Source: Halobacteriovoraceae bacterium
Lineage (GTDB): Bacteria > Bdellovibrionota > Bacteriovoracia > Bacteriovoracales > Bacteriovoracaceae
Assembly (NCBI GenBank): GCA_002715375.1
Contig: PAZA01000037.1
Span: 5,728 to 47,370 of the forward strand
DNA: 41,643 nucleotides
Reading direction: 5' to 3'
Numbering within the stretch: position 1 is the first letter of the stretch; the number at the start of each line of letters is the position of its first letter. Shown piece by piece: positions 15,975 to 24,471 of this stretch. A program made the position numbers and the translations under genes. Under the pieces are notes generated by a model. The model made no database searches and had not been told where the DNA came from. It worked only from the letters and a program-made list of their open reading frames with translations.

Positions 15975-17327
15975 GTGAATACTCTAAGAACAATACTTGT
16001 TATTGGGTCCGGAGGTAGAGAGCAAGCTATAGCTTTTAAATTGGCCGAATCACAGGAGGTTGGTTCAGTTTATATTTGCCCTGACCCTATGACCCCCTTT
16101 GCTTCAGAAAAAATAAGAGGGTTAAACTTAAATCCGAATCATTTTGATGAATTAAGCCAATTTACAATACAAAAGAATATTGACCTTGTTGTCGTTGGTC
16201 CAGAAGTTCCTCTTGTAAACGGTGTGGTCGACTTTTTAGAAAATAAAGGTGTTCCTGTTTTAGGCCCTTCTAAGAACGGGGCTAAGTTAGAGGGGTCAAA
16301 GCATTTTTCTAAGCAACTTATGAAGGATTTTAAAATTCCAACAGCTGCTTTCAAAAATGCTTCTTCCTATGAAGAAGGAGTCCAATACCTCAATGAGATT
16401 GATAAGATGGACACCAACTTAGGTATTGTGATTAAGGCAGATAAATTGGCCGCTGGCAAAGGGGTATTTCTGTGTGATTCAAAAAATGAAGCCGAGGATC
16501 TTCTTTATAAAATAATGAAGGATGACTCATTTGTTATAAAGGATGACAAAGTTGTTATTGAAGAAAAGTTATTTGGAAAAGAAATCTCTGCCTTTGCTCT
16601 CTGTGATGGTGAGTCTTTCTTAACTCTTGGGTACGCAAGAGATTATAAGCGTTTAGAGGATTATGATAAAGGGCCCAATACTGGCGGTATGGGAGGCTTT
16701 TCCCATGAAGGCCTGGTAGATGATGAATTAAGGGAAAAAATTGACGAGAAGGTTTTTTCAAACACACTAAAATCATTGAAAAAATTAGGGGTTCATTACA
16801 AGGGAATTCTCTTTGCAGGTCTTATGATAGGTCCTGATGGAGGTATTAACGTATTAGAATTTAATGTCAGGATGGGTGATCCTGAGGCCCAAATTCTTTT
16901 ACCACTTGTTAAAGAAGATTTATATCCTCTTTTTAAAGCAGCTGCAGATGGTGAACTCGCTGACCTCATTAAAAAAAGACCTTTACCCTTGAGAAGTAAA
17001 GTTCACATGAAAGAGGGAAGCTCTGTTCATGTTGTTATGGTTTCAGAAGGTTACCCTCTTTTAGAAAAGGGGAAGAAAATGAAGCTGGATCAATTTGTTA
17101 AAATGCCACAACTTGATCAAGGCCCTGACTCTTTAACCCATTATTTTTTAAGTGGAGTTAAAAAAGAAAAGCAAGGAAAAAGGCTTTTAAATAAAAGTGG
17201 ACGAGTTTTAGGCGTTACAGGTCTTGGAATAAGTCTTAAAGAGGCCAGAGACAGGGCCTATGAAGAGGTCCATCTAACTCATTTTGATGGGGCTCATTTT
17301 AGAACAGATATAGCACTCAACCTTTAA
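15975..17327 (+). CDS. purD: Phosphoribosylamine-glycine ligase (GAR synthetase, PurD)
   Basis: ATP-grasp ligase joining phosphoribosylamine and glycine. The motif order is standard: VIGSGGREQAIAFKLA near residue 9 (the family usually has GGREHA, so His is Gln here), VVGPEVPLVNGVVDFL, VLGPSKNGAKLEGSK, IKADKLAAGKGVFL, NTGGMGGFSHEG near 236, and LEFNVRMGDPEAQ near 295. The length of 450 is slightly above the usual 420-430. The GTG start at 15975 is preceded by GGGAG, 26 bases after the purC stop, just downstream of the duplicated 14-mer. It is followed 23 bases later by purN. Confidence 0.95.
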   Translation: MNTLRTILVIGSGGREQAIAFKLAESQEVGSVYICPDPMTPFASEKIRGLNLNPNHFDELSQFTIQKNIDLVVVGPEVPLVNGVVDFLENKGVPVLGPSKNGAKLEGSKHFSKQLMKDFKIPTAAFKNASSYEEGVQYLNEIDKMDTNLGIVIKADKLAAGKGVFLCDSKNEAEDLLYKIMKDDSFVIKDDKVVIEEKLFGKEISAFALCDGESFLTLGYARDYKRLEDYDKGPNTGGMGGFSHEGLVDDELREKIDEKVFSNTLKSLKKLGVHYKGILFAGLMIGPDGGINVLEFNVRMGDPEAQILLPLVKEDLYPLFKAAADGELADLIKKRPLPLRSKVHMKEGSSVHVVMVSEGYPLLEKGKKMKLDQFVKMPQLDQGPDSLTHYFLSGVKKEKQGKRLLNKSGRVLGVTGLGISLKEARDRAYEEVHLTHFDGAHFRTDIALNL

Positions 17328-17350
17328 AAAGAGACTAGGGTATAAAATTC

Positions 17351-17938
17351 ATGAAGGCGGTTATCCTTGCTAGTGGAGAGGGGACAAATGCTGAAAACAT
17401 TGTCTCCTTTTTTGAAAATAAGAAGGACCACGTTCAAATTGTGGGAATTATTAGTGATCAACCTGAGTCGGGTGTCCTTAAAAAGGCCAAAAGATGGAAT
17501 ATCCCTGCAGTTCTTATAAAAAAGAAAGTCAGGGAGAGGTCCATTCATGAAAGAGAGGTCTTCAATCAAATTATAAAGTGGGGTGGAGATTGGGTTTTTT
17601 TGGCCGGTTATATGAGAGTATTAGGTCCAAACTTCGTTGCCAAGTTTTATGACGAGGGAAAGGGACACTCAAGAATCCTTAATATTCACCCATCTCTTTT
17701 ACCTTCTTTCAGAGGTTTAAGGGCCTATGAAAGGGCCTTCGAAGCTAATATCCCTTTTTCTGGGGTAAGTGTTCACTTTGTAGATGAAGGGATTGATACA
17801 GGACAACTACTGGTTCAAAAACGATTTTTTCGTCTTGAAGAAGATAGTTTTGAAGATTTTAAAAAACGGGGGCAGCGTTTGGAGCACGAAGCTTATATTG
17901 AAGCTATTTCTAAAGTGCTCAAAGGGGATTACATTTGA
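17351..17938 (+). CDS. purN: Phosphoribosylglycinamide formyltransferase (PurN)
   Basis: Formylates GAR to FGAR with 10-formyl-tetrahydrofolate. The 195-residue length is typical. ASGEGTNAENI near residue 7 forms the phosphate-binding loop. LAGYMRVLGPNFV follows, then ILNIHPSLLPSFRGLRAYE near 113-131 with the catalytic Asn and His, and VHFVDEGIDTGQLLVQ with the catalytic Asp. AGGG precedes the ATG. Its TGA overlaps the purL start (TTGA), so translation of the two is coupled. Confidence 0.95.
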   Translation: MKAVILASGEGTNAENIVSFFENKKDHVQIVGIISDQPESGVLKKAKRWNIPAVLIKKKVRERSIHEREVFNQIIKWGGDWVFLAGYMRVLGPNFVAKFYDEGKGHSRILNIHPSLLPSFRGLRAYERAFEANIPFSGVSVHFVDEGIDTGQLLVQKRFFRLEEDSFEDFKKRGQRLEHEAYIEAISKVLKGDYI

Positions 17939-20900
17939 GTTTAATACGCTTAGAAGTTAAACCATTGGAACAAAACCTTTGCGGAAAAAGTGGGTTTTTA
18001 TATGAGAAAATTCCTTTTTATATTCTAGATTTGGTTGATAAACCGTCGAAAAGTTCACTTGAGAATGTTTTTAAGGACCCTCTACTTAATGAAATATATA
18101 GTGAAGACTATGAGGTGTTTTGGAAAAGAGAAAGACCAAAATGGGTTATGGAAGTGGGCTATCGACAAGGCGTAACTGATAACAAAGGTTTATGTGCAAA
18201 AGAAGCTTTAAACCTCTTAAATATACCTTGTTCTTCTGCCAAAAGTGGTACGCTGTATTTTTTCTTTGAAGATCATAAAGAGATTAAAAATTATGCAAAC
18301 CCGCTCATTCAAAATGTAGAGGTTTTTGCTTATGATGATTTTATAAAAAGAAACAGGTTTCAACATATTGAAAAAGTTGATGATGTTGTGTCCGAAAGCC
18401 CCACTTCCAAAGTTGAAATAATCTCTTTAGACAAGAATTTGGATGAACTAATGAGGTTAAGTGAGGAGCGTTGCCTTGCCTTAAGTTCCAACGAAATGAA
18501 ATTTTTAAAGGAATACTTCAATAAAAAAGAGGTCACCAAAGACCGTAAGTCCAGAGGTTTACCAAAAGAACCAACAGATGTTGAGCTTGAGATCCTGGCC
18601 CAAAGTTGGAGTGAGCATTGTAAGCATAAGATATTTAAGGCCACCATTGAGTATGAGGAGGATTTGGACGGCCATAAGTCTTTAGAAGGTAAACCTTATT
18701 TGAAAGAACTTGGTTCAAAAAAAATAAAAGGTGTTTATCAAAATCTTATTCAAAAGAGCACAAAAGATATAGTGGAGGAAAGGGGAATTAAATGGGCCAA
18801 ATCTGTCTTTAAAGATAATGCTGGCATTGTAAGTTTTGAAAATAAAGTGGACCTTTGTTTTAAGGTAGAGACACATAATTCTCCTTCTGCCTTAGATCCG
18901 TACGGAGGTGCTTTAACAGGTATACTTGGGGTCAATCGTGATATTTTAGGTGCCGGCCTTGGTTCAAAGCCTATTGGAAATACTAATGTTTTTTGCCTAG
19001 GACTTCCCCATCGATTAAATAAATCCGAAAAAATGAGGGCCCCCAAAGGCCTTCTCCATCCAAAACTGATTCTTGAAGGGGTCCACAGAGGTGTAATGGA
19101 TGGAGGAAATAAAAGTGGGATCCCCACAGTTAATGGAGCTATTCATTTTGATAGAGATTATGCAGGAAAGCCTCTTGTTTTTTGTGGAACTGTTGGTGTT
19201 ATGCCTAAGACTTTAGAAGATGGAAGAGACACTTCTCTTAAGGAGGTCCAGGTTGGTGATAGAGTTTTTATGGTTGGCGGTGCGATTGGTAAAGATGGTC
19301 TTCATGGGGCCACTTTTAGTTCTCTTGAATTGAATGAAGATTCTCCCACAAGTGCTGTTCAAATCGGAGACCCTCTTACCCAAAAGAGGGTCACAGATTT
19401 CCTTTTAAAAGCGAGAGACCTAGGCCTTTACTCTTCCCTCACGGATAATGGTGCTGGAGGTTTAAGTTCGAGTGTAGGGGAAATGGCGGAGTCGACTGGA
19501 GGAGCGACAATAGACTTATCAAAATGTCCTGTTAAATACCAAGGACTTAAGGCATGGGAGCTTATGATTTCTGAAAGTCAGGAAAGGATGACTTTTGCGG
19601 TTCCCCCTACTAAGTCCGATGCTTTTAAAGCTTTGAGCAAAAAATATGGGGTATCCGCAACCGATATAGGGTTTTTTCATGACAGAGGGGTCTTAGAGGT
19701 TTTTCATTTAGAAGAGTTAGTTGCTTTTCTTGAGTTACCTCTTATTCATGACTTATTACCTCCTATGAATTTAAAAGCGCTCTGGAAAGGACCTAGGAAA
19801 AGGAATGAGTGGTGGAGGGGAACGGAAGACTCTCGAGAAAAAGAGTTTTTTGAAGAAGGAAAGATTCTCGATATTCTTTTAAAGCTCCTTTCTGCTCCCA
19901 ATATCGTTTCAAAAGAAAGTTGGGTTAGACAGTACGATCATGAAGTGCTTGGTTCTACTCATCTCAAGCCCTTTGTTGGAAAGGAGGGAGATGGACCTAG
20001 CGACAGTTCTTCCATATGGCTTTATCCACACGGAGGGGAAGATAATTCTGTTCTTCAAATAGGTTGTGGCCTTGCACCAAAGTTAAGTCTTTGGGATCCC
20101 TATATTATGGCCCAATTTGCTGTGGATGAAGCAGTTAGAAATGTTGTGGCCCATGGTGGAGATATCGATCAGTGCGCATTATTAGATAATTTTTGTTGGC
20201 CTGATCCAGTCGAATCGGGAAGCAACCCTGATGGACTTTTAAGATGTGGGGACCTTGTAAGGGCTTGTTATGGCCTTTACGATATAACGGTTCGTTATGG
20301 AACCCCACTTGTAAGTGGTAAAGATAGTATGAAAAATGACTTCAGAGGCGTGAATGCCTCTGGTGAGCCACTTAAAATCAGTGTGTTACCAACACTTTTG
20401 GTGACCGCTTTTTCTAAAACAACTCTAGATCATACTGTGGGAAGCGACTTTAAAAATAAGGGTGATCTAATCTATTTACTTGGAGGGTATGGAAAAGGGT
20501 TAGCAGGAAGTGAAGTCTTGGAGCACTTTCAATTCAAGGATTTAAAGCTTCAAAGCGACCTTGAATCCATACCTTCTATTGACCCTATTAAAAATAAGGT
20601 CTTATACCGTTCAATCTACAAGGCTTTGGGTGAAGGCCTTTTTGAATCTTGCCATGACTTATCAGAAGGAGGACTAGCAGTTGCACTGGTTGAGTCAGCT
20701 ATCGGTGGTCGTTTAGGCTTTATTCTCGATGAAGAAGATCATACGGATCTAGGGAGCTTCATTAATAAACTCTTTGGAGAGAGTCCTGGGCGTTTTGTTG
20801 TTAGTGTTTCTAAGGAAAATGAAAAAGCCTTTTTAAGTCTTTTTAAGAAGTTGCCTCATTCCAAGCTTGGCCAGGTACACTCAGGACCTCAGGTAATTAT

Positions 20901-20973
20901 TAAAAATGGAAAGAGAGAGGTTGTAAATCAAAGTTTAGATAAGATGATTGAAGCTTTTAAAAAGGGAGTTTAA
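17935..20973 (+). CDS. purL: Phosphoribosylformylglycinamidine synthase, synthetase subunit with fused PurS-like domain (PurL)
   Basis: Converts FGAR to FGAM using ammonia delivered by PurQ. The 1012-residue protein lies between the small PurL (about 720-750) and the fused large PurL (about 1300). An N-terminal PurS-like domain (residues 1-150, with MEVGYRQGVTDN) is followed by the linker motif SWSEHCKHKIF near 224, and then two AIRS-type halves containing VETHNSPSALDPYGGALTG, VQIGDPLTQKRV, LTDNGAGGLSSSVGE and LVSGKDSMKND. There is no C-terminal glutaminase domain; that is the next gene. The start is TTG, overlapping the purN stop, with AAAGGGG ahead. The four-base gap to purQ suggests a stoichiometric complex. 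Confidence 0.95.
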   Translation: MSLIRLEVKPLEQNLCGKSGFLYEKIPFYILDLVDKPSKSSLENVFKDPLLNEIYSEDYEVFWKRERPKWVMEVGYRQGVTDNKGLCAKEALNLLNIPCSSAKSGTLYFFFEDHKEIKNYANPLIQNVEVFAYDDFIKRNRFQHIEKVDDVVSESPTSKVEIISLDKNLDELMRLSEERCLALSSNEMKFLKEYFNKKEVTKDRKSRGLPKEPTDVELEILAQSWSEHCKHKIFKATIEYEEDLDGHKSLEGKPYLKELGSKKIKGVYQNLIQKSTKDIVEERGIKWAKSVFKDNAGIVSFENKVDLCFKVETHNSPSALDPYGGALTGILGVNRDILGAGLGSKPIGNTNVFCLGLPHRLNKSEKMRAPKGLLHPKLILEGVHRGVMDGGNKSGIPTVNGAIHFDRDYAGKPLVFCGTVGVMPKTLEDGRDTSLKEVQVGDRVFMVGGAIGKDGLHGATFSSLELNEDSPTSAVQIGDPLTQKRVTDFLLKARDLGLYSSLTDNGAGGLSSSVGEMAESTGGATIDLSKCPVKYQGLKAWELMISESQERMTFAVPPTKSDAFKALSKKYGVSATDIGFFHDRGVLEVFHLEELVAFLELPLIHDLLPPMNLKALWKGPRKRNEWWRGTEDSREKEFFEEGKILDILLKLLSAPNIVSKESWVRQYDHEVLGSTHLKPFVGKEGDGPSDSSSIWLYPHGGEDNSVLQIGCGLAPKLSLWDPYIMAQFAVDEAVRNVVAHGGDIDQCALLDNFCWPDPVESGSNPDGLLRCGDLVRACYGLYDITVRYGTPLVSGKDSMKNDFRGVNASGEPLKISVLPTLLVTAFSKTTLDHTVGSDFKNKGDLIYLLGGYGKGLAGSEVLEHFQFKDLKLQSDLESIPSIDPIKNKVLYRSIYKALGEGLFESCHDLSEGGLAVALVESAIGGRLGFILDEEDHTDLGSFINKLFGESPGRFVVSVSKENEKAFLSLFKKLPHSKLGQVHSGPQVIIKNGKREVVNQSLDKMIEAFKKGV

Positions 20974-20976
20974 ATA

Positions 20977-21795
20977 GTGAGTTCTCTTCTTGGTTGTAAG
21001 AAAAAGCCCCATTTTCTTGTTTTAGCAGGTGATGGCATTAACTGTGAACAAGAAACTAAACTTGGCTTTGAAAGGGCCAAGGCCCAAGTGACGGTCATGC
21101 ATATAAATGAACTTCTTAGTAGGCCAAAACGCTTAAGAGATTTTCAAGGTCTCGCGTTTCCCGGTGGGTTTAGTTTCGGAGATGAATTGGGAAGTGGTCA
21201 GGTTTTAGCAATAAAGTGTAAGCAAGGTTTGAAAGATGAGTTAAGTAAGTTTGTGGAACAAGAAAATCCCATAATTGGGATTTGCAATGGCTTTCAAACT
21301 TTATTGAAGTTAGGTCTTCTTCCTTTTCCTGGTGAGGAAAGGAAAGTGGGGTTGGCCCCTAATAGGGAAGGAACCTTTCAAAATTATTGGGTAAAACTTA
21401 AACCGGCCAGTTCTAAAAGTGTATGCCTTTGGACTGAAGGGCTTTTTGAGAAGGGCTCAACTTCTGAATTTGAGCTTCCTTTACGGAACAGGGAGGGGAG
21501 AATTACCTTCCTCAAAGGTATAGAAGATCAAATTTATGATAATTTACTCAGAAATGGTCAAATACCGCTAGTTTATTCAGACAAATCAAGGCCACTTAGC
21601 TTGTTGAAGCATGAAAGCATTGCAGGTTTGTGTGATCCAAAGGGGCTTATTTTTGGACTTATGCCTCATCCGGAAGCTTTTCTTTTTGAGGCAACACACA
21701 GAATTCACTATAAAACGAGGAGTAAGAACCCTACCCAAAAAGGTTGGGGGCAGGAAATATTTGATAATATTGTGAATTTTCTTGAAAGGAGTTGA
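20977..21795 (+). CDS. purQ: FGAM synthase glutaminase subunit (PurQ), large-type
   Basis: Class I glutamine amidotransferase supplying ammonia to PurL. LVLAGDGINCEQETKLGFE near residue 13 is the family N-terminus. AFPGGFSFGDELGSGQ follows, the nucleophile Cys sits in IIGICNGFQTLLKLG near 107, and the catalytic His is in FGLMPHPEAFLFEATHR near the C-terminus. The length of 272 exceeds the small stand-alone PurQ (about 220-230) and is closer to the glutaminase domain of fused PurL, including FQNYWVKL and LVYSD segments. The start is GTG at 20977, four bases after the purL stop, and the purH ATG directly follows its TGA. Confidence 0.93.
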   Translation: MSSLLGCKKKPHFLVLAGDGINCEQETKLGFERAKAQVTVMHINELLSRPKRLRDFQGLAFPGGFSFGDELGSGQVLAIKCKQGLKDELSKFVEQENPIIGICNGFQTLLKLGLLPFPGEERKVGLAPNREGTFQNYWVKLKPASSKSVCLWTEGLFEKGSTSEFELPLRNREGRITFLKGIEDQIYDNLLRNGQIPLVYSDKSRPLSLLKHESIAGLCDPKGLIFGLMPHPEAFLFEATHRIHYKTRSKNPTQKGWGQEIFDNIVNFLERS

Positions 21796-23415
21796 ATGAT
21801 GGAGAGTGAACTACAGGAATTGGGTCAAAAAAAGCTTACTTTAAAAAGGTCACTTATTTCAGTCTCCGATAAAAGTAAGTTAGGTCCCTTAGTAAAAATG
21901 CTTGCAAAGAAGGGTGTCGAAATGATCGCTTCTGGAGGGACTGCTAACTATATTAAGTCCTTGGGTTTAGAGGTCACTCCGCTTCAGGAAGTAACTGGAA
22001 ATCCAGAAGCTTTTAATGGAAGAATGAAGAGTATCAGCTTTCAGGTTTCAAGCTCCCTTCTCTATAAAAGAGGGTGCCCTCAAGATGTTGCAAAGGCCTT
22101 GGAGTTGGGTATTAAGCCGATTGATTGTGTTATTTGTAACTTATACCCTTTTGAAGAAGCATCAAAAGGGAGTGATTTATCGAATATCATTGAAAATATT
22201 GATATTGGTGGCCCGACTATGTTGAGGGCCGCCGCCAAGAATTATGAACATGTCCTTGTTTGCACTTCTCCCTCTCAATACACTGAACTAGAAAAGGTTC
22301 TCTCCTCTGAAAAACCTGAGGTTTCGTTGGATTTAAGGAAGAAGTGGGCCTTAGAGGCCTTTAGGCTAAGTGCTTATTACGATGGAATGATCGCAGGTGA
22401 GTTAGAGAATAGATGGGGAGAGGAAATTAAGACAATGTGTTTGTCTCCTAAACGTGCAAAAAAACTACGTTATGGGGAAAACCCTCATCAAAAAGCTTGG
22501 CTTTATCCGACCTCAAATAATGGTGTCGCTCAAGCAGAGCTTTTGCAGGGAAAAGAGCTTTCATATAATAATATTTTGGATGCAGACTCTGCTTGGGGAG
22601 TCGTTAGGGACCTTAATAAATTATCTTTAGGCCTTAACTCCAACCATGATTTAAGTTTCTCGAGCGTTGTCGTTAAACATACCAATCCATGTGGCCTTTC
22701 AACGGCGTACTCTAAGGTTGAAAGTATAAAAATGGCTTTTGATTCGGACCCTGTTTCAGCTTTTGGTTCAATCATAGGAGTTGATTATGAGATAGATGAA
22801 GATGTTGCAAAATTTTTATCTAAAAAGTTTGTTGAGTTAATCATAGCTCCTAGCTTTTCCAATGAGGCCCTCGAGGTTTTAAAGAAAAAGAAAAATATGA
22901 GACTTTTGGTTCAAGACCTTGAAATGATTGACCCTATGCCTAGCGTCCGTTCCGTTTTTGGAGGGTGGTTGGTTCAAGACCATGACGATAAGCTTGAAAC
23001 GAAGAGTGATTTTAATACCGTTACTGAAAGGAAGGTAAAAAAAGAGCAGTACGACCTTGTCTCTTTTGGAATAGTGGCCACAAAGCATCTAAAGTCCAAT
23101 GCTATTAGTTTTGTATGTCAAAAGCAGGAGGGTTTAATGATGATTGGAGCTGGTATGGGGAACCCAAACCGTTTGCTTTCTTTAAAAGAGACCTTTCAAA
23201 AAATTAGGGAGAATGGACTTAAAGATTTGAGCGAGGGAGTCTTGATTTCTGATGCCTTTTTCCCATTTCGAGACAGTATTGATGAGGCTTTTGAGCAAGG
23301 GGTTAAGGTTATCGTTCAGCCTGGTGGAAGTAAAAAAGATAGTGAAGTTATTGAGGCGGCAAACGATCATAATATGGCCATGATCATGACAGGGAAGAGG
23401 CATTTCCGCCATTAA
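21796..23415 (+). CDS. purH: Bifunctional AICAR formyltransferase / IMP cyclohydrolase (PurH)
   Basis: Catalyses the last two steps to IMP. The N-terminal MGS-like cyclohydrolase domain (about 15-200) has LISVSDKSKLGPLVKML, MIASGGTANYIKSLG, CVICNLYPFEE and IDIGGPTMLRAAAKN. The formyltransferase domain (about 200-539) has KLRYGENPHQKAWL and VVVKHTNPCGLSTAYS, carrying the Lys-His pair, plus SDAFFPFRDSIDEA. The length of 539 is near the family norm of about 510-530. Two adjacent ATG codons follow the purQ stop; the second (21799) sits at a better distance from AAAGGAG, so the protein may start one residue later. A 45-base gap leads to purM. Confidence 0.95.
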   Translation: MMESELQELGQKKLTLKRSLISVSDKSKLGPLVKMLAKKGVEMIASGGTANYIKSLGLEVTPLQEVTGNPEAFNGRMKSISFQVSSSLLYKRGCPQDVAKALELGIKPIDCVICNLYPFEEASKGSDLSNIIENIDIGGPTMLRAAAKNYEHVLVCTSPSQYTELEKVLSSEKPEVSLDLRKKWALEAFRLSAYYDGMIAGELENRWGEEIKTMCLSPKRAKKLRYGENPHQKAWLYPTSNNGVAQAELLQGKELSYNNILDADSAWGVVRDLNKLSLGLNSNHDLSFSSVVVKHTNPCGLSTAYSKVESIKMAFDSDPVSAFGSIIGVDYEIDEDVAKFLSKKFVELIIAPSFSNEALEVLKKKKNMRLLVQDLEMIDPMPSVRSVFGGWLVQDHDDKLETKSDFNTVTERKVKKEQYDLVSFGIVATKHLKSNAISFVCQKQEGLMMIGAGMGNPNRLLSLKETFQKIRENGLKDLSEGVLISDAFFPFRDSIDEAFEQGVKVIVQPGGSKKDSEVIEAANDHNMAMIMTGKRHFRH

Positions 23416-23460
23416 AAATTACGATTGAAATATGTTTCCTAAAAAATAGGGGAGTAAAAA

Positions 23461-24462
23461 TTGGAAAAAATTTACCCAAAAAACTATAAAGAAGCGGGTG
23501 TTGATAATGAAAAAGCTGAACAATTTATTTCCCGGATTAAAGAAAAAGTCACGAAAACATATGGCCCTCGCGTTGTAGAAGGAGTCGGAGGGTTTTGCAG
23601 TTTGTATAAAATGGGTAAGGAAAAATTCCTTTCCGCTGGTACTGATGGTGTCGGGACTAAACTTGAGTTGGCCAAACTTTTAAACGATCATTCTACTATT
23701 GGGATTGATCTTGTGGCAATGTGTGCAAATGACATTATTTGTTCTGGTTCGAGACCTCTTTTCTTCATGGATTATTTAGCGACTGGCAAACTTGACTTGA
23801 AAACAAGTGAGGATATTCTATCAGGAATAGTTGATGCTTGTGAAGTCTCTGAAATGGCCCTCATAGGTGGAGAAACTGCTGAAATGCCCGGGATGTATAA
23901 AGAAGGGGACTATGATTTAGCTGGGTTTGCCGTCGGTGAAGTTGAAAAAAACGAGGTCTTAGATGGGAAGAACATAGAGGAAGGAGATGAGATCATTGGT
24001 ATTTCCTCAAGCGGTTTTCACTCAAATGGATACTCTCTTTTGCGTAAAGTAATCTTGCCCCAAGAAAAAGAACTTTGCGAAAAGCTTTTAACGCCGACCC
24101 GTCTTTACTGGCCTCTCATTAAGCGTTGCCTCGAACTTCCAGGAAAACCGATTAAGGGATTGGCCCATATAACAGGGGGTGGTTGGCGGAATCTTCTAAG
24201 AATTAATGGGAGCTTTAATTATCATATGACAGGAATACCTGGCCTTGACGAGATCCCCTCTATTTTTTCTATTGTAGATCAGCGTCTTAATATGCCTCTT
24301 GTAGACTTTTTGGAAACATTTAATCGAGGTATTGGTATGATGATGGTTGTAAAACCTGGGCATAAACTTAAAGAGCTTTTTTCTTCTTTAGATGAAAAAA
24401 TCTGGCTTTTGGGTCATGTTGAAAAAAGTAAGATGGGGAAAGGGAAGTTAATTTATCATTAA
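23461..24462 (+). CDS. purM: Phosphoribosylformylglycinamidine cyclo-ligase (AIR synthetase, PurM)
   Basis: ATP-dependent ring closure of FGAM to AIR. The 333-residue length is typical. Landmarks are YKEAGVDNEKAEQF at the N-terminus, SAGTDGVGTKLELAKLL near 59, GIDLVAMCANDIICSGSRPL near 80, GGETAEMPGMYKEGDYDLAGF near 139, and GISSSGFHSNGYSLLRKV near 180. The start is TTG at 23461 with GGGGAG ahead. It is the last gene of the purine operon and converges on the hybrid kinase gene, with nine bases between stops. A short AAGC/GCTT hairpin followed by T residues at 24473-24492 is too weak to call a terminator. Confidence 0.95.
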   Translation: MEKIYPKNYKEAGVDNEKAEQFISRIKEKVTKTYGPRVVEGVGGFCSLYKMGKEKFLSAGTDGVGTKLELAKLLNDHSTIGIDLVAMCANDIICSGSRPLFFMDYLATGKLDLKTSEDILSGIVDACEVSEMALIGGETAEMPGMYKEGDYDLAGFAVGEVEKNEVLDGKNIEEGDEIIGISSSGFHSNGYSLLRKVILPQEKELCEKLLTPTRLYWPLIKRCLELPGKPIKGLAHITGGGWRNLLRINGSFNYHMTGIPGLDEIPSIFSIVDQRLNMPLVDFLETFNRGIGMMMVVKPGHKLKELFSSLDEKIWLLGHVEKSKMGKGKLIYH

Positions 24463-24471
24463 TTTAAGCGG

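Noticed and set aside
18360-19127. Antisense frames inside purL (95 and 125 codons)
   Set aside because: They overlap well-conserved PurL sequence and have no ribosome-binding site or family match.
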